Below, one piece after another: positions 52,025-57,153 of a stretch of 57,153 nt of DNA. The DNA comes from Archaeoglobaceae archaeon (lineage in GTDB: Archaea > Halobacteriota > Archaeoglobi > Archaeoglobales > Archaeoglobaceae). The position numbers and the translations under genes are program-made. Below the pieces are notes generated by a model, which saw only the letters and a list, made by a program, of their open reading frames with translations, did no database searches and was not told the DNA's origin. Location: the NCBI GenBank assembly GCA_027036775.1, contig JALWDS010000038.1:1-57153 (forward strand), in the 5' to 3' direction. Numbering within the stretch: position 1 is the first letter of the stretch; the number at the start of each line of letters is the position of its first letter.

Positions 52025-55000
52025 ATGGACATCAAGTTGTTCGCAACGTTGGCGTTGATCTCCACTCTGATTTTGTTGATACCTGCTAACGCTCAATACA
52101 CAGTGCAATACGATCCAAACACGCACATACTCGTTCTCAGGAACTCCACTTACTTTGAATTGAAAATATACTATATTTATAATATTAGTAAAAGCTACAA
52201 CGTGACGAGAATTCTTTACGATCCAGCCTCAAACACATACAACAACACGACCCTTGGAAAGGTCTCCGTAAATTACGAGGCTGTGAATTACGTGACGATA
52301 GAGAACGTTTGGAGTAACGGAACGTTAACCTTGGAAATGTATCCAAGCTTCAGAAGGGATTTGTTTTCTAAAAAAGTTACTTTAAACAAAAACGAAAAGG
52401 TCGTGTTGCCGAGGGACGTTTACGGCTATCCCGGAATTTACAACATAACCGTGAGGGTAGGCGGTGTCGAGTTTAAACCCTTCATACTCGAAGTGGAAAA
52501 GACACCCGAAAGGATTAAAATAGACTTGGATACGGGAAAGATTTACGACAACAGCGTTGTGATAGGAGACAACGCATACATAAAGATAAACGCACTGGGA
52601 CTTAAATCGTTTAACTGGGAAATTCTCGGATTGTTCCCACCACTTAACGGAACCTTGTCTTTGAACAGTCCCAACGACGAGGTCTGGTTCATATTTAACA
52701 CATCTTGGCTCAGTAGCAGTTACAACCTTCAGCCGAAAACGTACACGTTCCACATCTTTACGGATAAGTTGAACTCATACAAAACCATCTGCGTTTCCGA
52801 ACCGACAGTTCAAGTATCGATCGAAGATGACAAGATCACATCGGGTAAGAAGCTTACTTTTGATATTAGAACCAACGTGTTGAATACGAACTCAAGCTTA
52901 GACGGAACAGAAAACAGACTCTACGTTGCCATAGTTAGGGGCATATACACGGGCTCCGTAAACGTTACGAAAGATAACTTGACACTACCCGACTCCAATG
53001 CGGTTCCGATGTTCATGCTTTACAAGAAAGAATCTATGAACGTCAGCGTTGACGAGAGTGGAGTGATGGAGTTGAAGTATCTCATAGACGCACCGGGATT
53101 CGAAAACGTGACGTATTGGACTGTTGTAGCTGTCGTAGTAACAAACGTATCCGCTGGAACTAAGGGCTACTTCTACGGTGTTGCATACGGATCTTTCAGC
53201 CTTGTAGTTCCTAAGATTGAAGTTTACTCAGTTCTTTATAAAAATGGAGAATACGTAAATGAGACCAACTTCCTCAGATGCGACAAGTTTCAGATAAGGG
53301 GATATGCGGAGCTACCGTTTAAGGCCGGACTTCTAACTCCAAACTACGTTTGGATATTCGTGGAAAGGGGGAGTGAACTTGGAATATCCGCCAACCAATA
53401 CAGGCTCTTCGGATTGAAAGGAACGCTTGAGAAGGTTTACGTTCAGAACGAAGAGGGTTACTTCGAAAGTTCCATTTGGAGCGTAAACTGCAACGCACCC
53501 TTCGGTTGTTACAGGGTGTTCGCAATAATAACGGACGGAGGGAAACCGAGGGAGGACAACATAATGAACATGACTTGGATAAACGTGACGGTAGTAAGGC
53601 CTAAGATAAGCGTCAATATCGAGGAAAAGGTCCCACCGGGTTCGACTCTCGTAATTCACGGCTACTCGCAATCGAAGTACGTTTACGTTTATGCGAGCGA
53701 TGACGTCTTTGAAAACATCCCAGACAGTCCGTATAAAGCTTTAAAGATAAAGACGTTCGAGAGCGGAAAGGGTAGGGAGTTCAAATTCGTAGGTATAGTT
53801 AAAGAGACTGCAGATTTCGGAAACTACTCTCTGTTCTTCTACGCATCTGATCAGGAAACTTTCGACGTTAGAACGTGTTTAGATGAGGCGGTTGCGAAGT
53901 TCCAAATCGTTCCGTTGGAGGTCAAACCCGAGAATCTCACAGTGATTAGAGGTGAGAACGATCTGCTGGTATTTCACTTGAACGGTGAGATGAGGTGTAA
54001 GGTGAAGTATAAGTTCAAGGTTACAACGGGTTTCACATATTCAAATTTAACATATCCGTTTGGAATGGTTTACGAGGGGGAGAAATACGTTTGCGGTAAG
54101 ACGTTTATAGTTCCCATTCCAACGCACTACAACGATCGTGGATTAACGTTTAACATGGGTGAAAGATCAATTCCGCCCGGGAAGTATCCCTTAAAGATAT
54201 GGGTCTATTCAAACAGAACGAACAGGCCGATGTTCAAGAAGACGTTCTACGTAAACGTTGTTGATCCCGTTTACAACGTATCAACATCGAATCAAGTTAT
54301 AAACGGTGAAATAGTCGTTTACAGGGGAGAAAAACTTAACGTAACTATAAAGACCAATAGAAAATGCCATTACGACTGGCTTTTCTTCGCACTCGAAAGC
54401 GAGTTTGGTCTGCAAAAGTATGGATGGCTCGAAATCGTAAACGGAATAAAAAAACTTGAAATTGAAACGGACGAATTGGAAGGTAGTAATTTCACGTTTT
54501 ACCTGATAGACCTTATGGGTAGCGGGAACAAAACCCAGTTCGTAAAGAGGTATTGGCTCATACCGGCGAGTGGCTACGAGAAAATTCTGATGAACGGAAT
54601 ATTAGTAAAAATACATCGTGGTAACCCTTACACGAGGTCCGAAAAGGGTGACGACGACCTGATAATGGTATTTAAAGTGAAGGTAATAGAGAACGTAAGT
54701 CTGAACTTGGGTAACTACACTTACTGGTTCCCCCTCGTCGTAAACGATTCCAAAGTTTACGTCCACGCAATTTACGACGACACCGATTTGTTCGTAGATT
54801 TAAACTACAACGGACTTCTGGATCAAAACGAACCCAGATACAAAATCGACATAAAAGATGGTTGGAAGGAGATAAGAGTCATATCCAACTGCATAAAGTT
54901 GGTTTCGGATAAGCCGATAGTTACCTTCTACCGCTTTAGCAAACCAGATAAATACAAAGATTTGGCATTCGAATACTCTCCGTCGAGTCCCGGAAAGACG

Positions 55001-56002
55001 TTTGTAGTTCCCAAAGACGGCTACGCGTATATAACCGCTTGCGATAAAAACACATCTGCCGAAGTCATATACGGAAAGACGCACCACGTGAAATTTGACG
55101 TAAAGGTTGGAGACGTCTTAAAACTTCGTGTTTTGAAAGGTATGATACTAAAGAGTGCTGATAACATCTCTGTTGTTCTCGCGGACTACGATCTTGAAAA
55201 CGGAGATTACAGCTGGGCCACCTCGCTCATTCCAACTTCGGAATTCGGCAACATACTTTTCCTACCGCCCAAAATTGACGCTCGTTATTCCGACTACAAA
55301 TACTTGAAATGCTCCGCTTACGTAACCTATTCGGACGGAATGGTTAAGGTCGTTGAGTTGAAAGATGAAGTTCAAAAAATTAAAACTGAGAAACCTGCGG
55401 TGGCTTACGTATTTTTCGATGCGTATGCGAGGGATTTCGGCAGTGAGGTTTACAGACTCAAACACTACACCTTTGCGTTTAAGGTTTATCCCCTATCGGA
55501 ACTTGGGACTAAGGGTATAGCCTTTACGTTAATATCTACATTGGATGGGAACGTTGTTTGTTTGGACACGAATCGCGATGGTGCATTCGACAAGACGGTT
55601 TTTCTCAACGAAAGCGAAACCTACAATCCACCAACAGAAACAAAAAGCGGTATTCACTCTCTCGGCGAGGGACTTTTCAAGTCGAAATACCCTGTGTTCG
55701 TTTACAGCGTATCTGTCTTTAATGAAAACGGTAGCGGTGGAGAGACATCCGCCTTCGCATACAAACCCTTTGAGAAAGTTAAAATAGTCTTACCAGTTAA
55801 GAGCCATACCATTAAAACCCCTTCTCCGACGGTCGTTGCAACAATACCAACGACGATACCCACACAAACAAGACCGACACCAACTCCAGTCAAATCTGAC
55901 AAAATATACGTTGTCATGGTATCCTTCGAAGACCTTCAAAAGTTGATAGAGAGATACATAGAGAAGTTGGTTGAAGAAATACTCAAGCTGTTTCACCGTT
56001 GA
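52025..56002 (+). CDS. Large secreted surface protein (1325 residues) with Ig-like modules
   Basis: Signal peptide about residues 1-23 (ends ANAQ). The rest is beta-rich with dozens of Asn-X-Ser/Thr sequons, as expected of an S-layer or large cell-wall glycoprotein. Several modules have FVVP or FEVE/VKPE-type strand edges. Two calcium-loop-like segments occur late: DLNYNGLLDQNE (about residue 927) and DTNRDGAFDKTVFLNE (about residue 1182). Near the C-terminus a Pro/Thr linker (about residues 1262-1292) leads to a charged amphipathic helix (FEDLQKLIERYIEKLVEEIL) that ends the protein; no transmembrane anchor is present. Attachment may be by helix oligomerisation or to another surface protein. 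Not assigned to a family. Confidence 0.8.
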   Translation: MDIKLFATLALISTLILLIPANAQYTVQYDPNTHILVLRNSTYFELKIYYIYNISKSYNVTRILYDPASNTYNNTTLGKVSVNYEAVNYVTIENVWSNGTLTLEMYPSFRRDLFSKKVTLNKNEKVVLPRDVYGYPGIYNITVRVGGVEFKPFILEVEKTPERIKIDLDTGKIYDNSVVIGDNAYIKINALGLKSFNWEILGLFPPLNGTLSLNSPNDEVWFIFNTSWLSSSYNLQPKTYTFHIFTDKLNSYKTICVSEPTVQVSIEDDKITSGKKLTFDIRTNVLNTNSSLDGTENRLYVAIVRGIYTGSVNVTKDNLTLPDSNAVPMFMLYKKESMNVSVDESGVMELKYLIDAPGFENVTYWTVVAVVVTNVSAGTKGYFYGVAYGSFSLVVPKIEVYSVLYKNGEYVNETNFLRCDKFQIRGYAELPFKAGLLTPNYVWIFVERGSELGISANQYRLFGLKGTLEKVYVQNEEGYFESSIWSVNCNAPFGCYRVFAIITDGGKPREDNIMNMTWINVTVVRPKISVNIEEKVPPGSTLVIHGYSQSKYVYVYASDDVFENIPDSPYKALKIKTFESGKGREFKFVGIVKETADFGNYSLFFYASDQETFDVRTCLDEAVAKFQIVPLEVKPENLTVIRGENDLLVFHLNGEMRCKVKYKFKVTTGFTYSNLTYPFGMVYEGEKYVCGKTFIVPIPTHYNDRGLTFNMGERSIPPGKYPLKIWVYSNRTNRPMFKKTFYVNVVDPVYNVSTSNQVINGEIVVYRGEKLNVTIKTNRKCHYDWLFFALESEFGLQKYGWLEIVNGIKKLEIETDELEGSNFTFYLIDLMGSGNKTQFVKRYWLIPASGYEKILMNGILVKIHRGNPYTRSEKGDDDLIMVFKVKVIENVSLNLGNYTYWFPLVVNDSKVYVHAIYDDTDLFVDLNYNGLLDQNEPRYKIDIKDGWKEIRVISNCIKLVSDKPIVTFYRFSKPDKYKDLAFEYSPSSPGKTFVVPKDGYAYITACDKNTSAEVIYGKTHHVKFDVKVGDVLKLRVLKGMILKSADNISVVLADYDLENGDYSWATSLIPTSEFGNILFLPPKIDARYSDYKYLKCSAYVTYSDGMVKVVELKDEVQKIKTEKPAVAYVFFDAYARDFGSEVYRLKHYTFAFKVYPLSELGTKGIAFTLISTLDGNVVCLDTNRDGAFDKTVFLNESETYNPPTETKSGIHSLGEGLFKSKYPVFVYSVSVFNENGSGGETSAFAYKPFEKVKIVLPVKSHTIKTPSPTVVATIPTTIPTQTRPTPTPVKSDKIYVVMVSFEDLQKLIERYIEKLVEEILKLFHR

Positions 56003-56007
56003 GAAAG

Positions 56008-57090
56008 TTAGACGAACATCTGCTTCGGAGGTTGCTTTACGGGTTTTCTAACCTTTTCGACAGCCTTTATCAAATCTTCCGTTTCTATGCTATCTCTCTC
56101 CTCCGCAATGGCCCTATGAAGTGCGGACTTTATCACCTTTTCAACCAAATCCCTACCGCTGAATCCCTCAGTCATCTCCGCAACGACCCTCAAGTTGGCT
56201 TTGACCTTTAGAGGAAACTCCCTGAAGTTGTTTTCAAGTATCTTCATTCTCTCCTCCAAACTCGGCAGTTTGAATTCTATCTCCTCCTCAAATCTGCTTC
56301 TAATTGAGGGATCGAGAAGTTCTATCCTATTTGTGGCAGCTATCGTGCATATACCTTCGTTCCTCTCTATACCGTCCAACTCCGTAAGCAGTGCATTGAC
56401 GACTTCGCTTACATCTCCTCTCAAATCTTGGTAGCTCCTGTCCAAAGCTATCGAATCGAACTCGTCCAAGAAGACTATGCAGGGCTTTACCTGCCTCGCC
56501 CTCTCGTAGAGCTCGTGGATTCTTCTCGCACCATCTCCTACATGCTCTCCGATCAGCTTCGTGGACTTTACGGATATGAACGGGACGTTTGCCTCATTTG
56601 CCAAAGCTTTTGCGGTCATCGTTTTACCTGTTCCCGGTGGACCGAAGAACAGAACGTTTTTGGGTGCCCACTTACCGAACTTTTCGGGGTTTTTGAGATA
56701 CTTCAAAATGACCTTCACCTTTCTCTTCGCCTCCTCCTGCCCAACGACGTCGTCTATTCTGACGTCCTTAACTATCTCGGTCTCGACAACGCTTTTCGGA
56801 TTTTCAACGAGAATGCGGGTTGAATCGGTAATTATCCCCTCAGGCTCGGCACTAACGACTTCGAAAGCGAAATCTGGGAACATGCGGTAATCAAACAACA
56901 TCTTACCCTTAGAAACGAACTCCCCCTTCCACTGATCCTTAGCGTATCTTTCAAAAACCCTTGGATTGTCCACTACGGGATACTCGTGATAGCTCGCCCT
57001 GAGCGGGTATCCTAAAGGCCTGAGTATGAGATACTTAACCTCCTGAACCTCCCTCACAAACGGTTGTTGTTTGAAGTGATATAAAATCAT
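56008..57090 (-). CDS. ama: AMA-type AAA ATPase (CDC48-related)
   Basis: 360 residues with a small N-domain (about residues 1-110, not the double CDC48 N-domain) and one AAA domain: VVGQEEAKRKVKVIL, Walker A FFGPPGTGKT (149-158), Walker B CIVFLDEFDS, and sensor motif AATNRIELLDPSIRSRFEEE. This layout fits AMA, a CDC48-related ATPase known in Archaeoglobus and methanogens. The last residues are PPKQMFV. Proteasome-activating ATPases end in hydrophobic-Tyr-X; here it is M-F-V, a possible aromatic variant. A TATA-like ATTATAAATT (about 57105-57113) lies upstream. Substrate unfolding for the 20S proteasome is inferred. Confidence 0.85.
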   Translation of the reverse strand: MILYHFKQQPFVREVQEVKYLILRPLGYPLRASYHEYPVVDNPRVFERYAKDQWKGEFVSKGKMLFDYRMFPDFAFEVVSAEPEGIITDSTRILVENPKSVVETEIVKDVRIDDVVGQEEAKRKVKVILKYLKNPEKFGKWAPKNVLFFGPPGTGKTMTAKALANEANVPFISVKSTKLIGEHVGDGARRIHELYERARQVKPCIVFLDEFDSIALDRSYQDLRGDVSEVVNALLTELDGIERNEGICTIAATNRIELLDPSIRSRFEEEIEFKLPSLEERMKILENNFREFPLKVKANLRVVAEMTEGFSGRDLVEKVIKSALHRAIAEERDSIETEDLIKAVEKVRKPVKQPPKQMFV

Positions 57091-57109
57091 TACTTCGACT
57101 CTAATTTAT

Positions 57110-57153
57110 AATAATCTATTATTTTGTTATAATAATCTATTATTTTGTTATAA
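57110..57153. repeat. AT-rich 21-bp tandem repeat, continuing past the window
   Basis: AATAATCTATTATTTTGTTA plus T (21 bases) occurs twice without gap (57110-57130, 57131-57151), and the next two bases begin a third copy. There are no spacers. It lies directly upstream of the AMA promoter. Confidence 0.75.

Noticed and set aside
57110-57153. CRISPR array
   Set aside because: The 21-base units are directly adjacent with no spacers and are almost pure A/T.

Overview
The window reads as a piece of a chromosome from a thermophilic euryarchaeon of the Archaeoglobales (Archaeoglobus / Ferroglobus / Geoglobus type). This assignment is inferred from gene content, not from a database match. Supporting genes are an F420-dependent NADP reductase, an AMA-type AAA ATPase (a family known from Archaeoglobus and methanogens), myo-inositol-1-phosphate synthase, a membrane-bound molybdopterin oxidoreductase of the PsrABC/PhsABC layout, a 2Fd-geranylgeranyl reductase pair, and archaeal information-processing genes (Rpo11, TiaS, Pus10, Trm10, aCPSF1, AglB, Rio2, proteasome beta). 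Genes are tightly packed on both strands. Many starts lie about 20-30 nt downstream of a TATA box (leaderless), or carry a GGTGAT-type ribosome binding site inside operons.

Layout. 1-2410 (minus): a molybdenum cofactor operon, TrmB-like regulator, short FdhD, MobA, MoaA (MoaA runs off the left edge). 2476-6425 (plus): a surface CARDB-like protein plus an RND/MMPL exporter, with a palindrome in the shared divergent promoter. 6625-11526 (minus): unknown small protein, glutamine synthetase, Fno, LeuB, a COG1751 protein and two DUF131 membrane proteins. 11573-15337: MoeA, then TiaS and LeuC on the other strand. 15432-19358 (plus): the three-subunit molybdopterin oxidoreductase, followed on the minus strand by MoaE, MoaD and a SLOG-type protein. 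20559-24756: DUF302, a small secreted protein, an archaeal diadenylate cyclase, aspartate kinase, Pus10. 24814-27578: a surface protein made of a seven-repeat propeller, a cohesin and a dockerin, then a radical SAM protein. 27626-29497: a degenerate HsdR_N-like protein, ferredoxin and geranylgeranyl reductase. 29498-29709: a hairpin-rich stretch resembling the right end of an IS200/IS605 element, then a structured leader for a SPASM radical SAM gene. 30885-32736: a CTAG-type (MjaI-like) restriction-modification island with a frameshifted endonuclease and a small possible control gene framed by direct repeats. 32787-57090: mainly housekeeping genes (RNA methylase, Rpo11, AglB, Rio2, MoeB-like E1, GAPDH, MobB, aCPSF1, PsmB, inositol phosphate synthase, CysS, Trm10, tRNA-Cys, a thiolation ATPase, ProS, PRPP synthetase), then a 1325-residue surface protein and AMA. 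The right edge starts an AT-rich 21-bp tandem repeat.

How it fits together. Eight Moco genes (moaA, mobA, fdhD, moeA, moaE, moaD, moeB-like, mobB) sit within 40 kb around a Mo/W oxidoreductase that they would serve; moaC and moaB/mog are not in the window. AglB would glycosylate the large sequon-rich surface proteins. The proteasome beta subunit and AMA are probable partners. The least explained items are the TnpB-less hairpin array at 29498-29625, the repeat-framed small gene of the restriction island, the short FdhD, and the cohesin-dockerin propeller protein.
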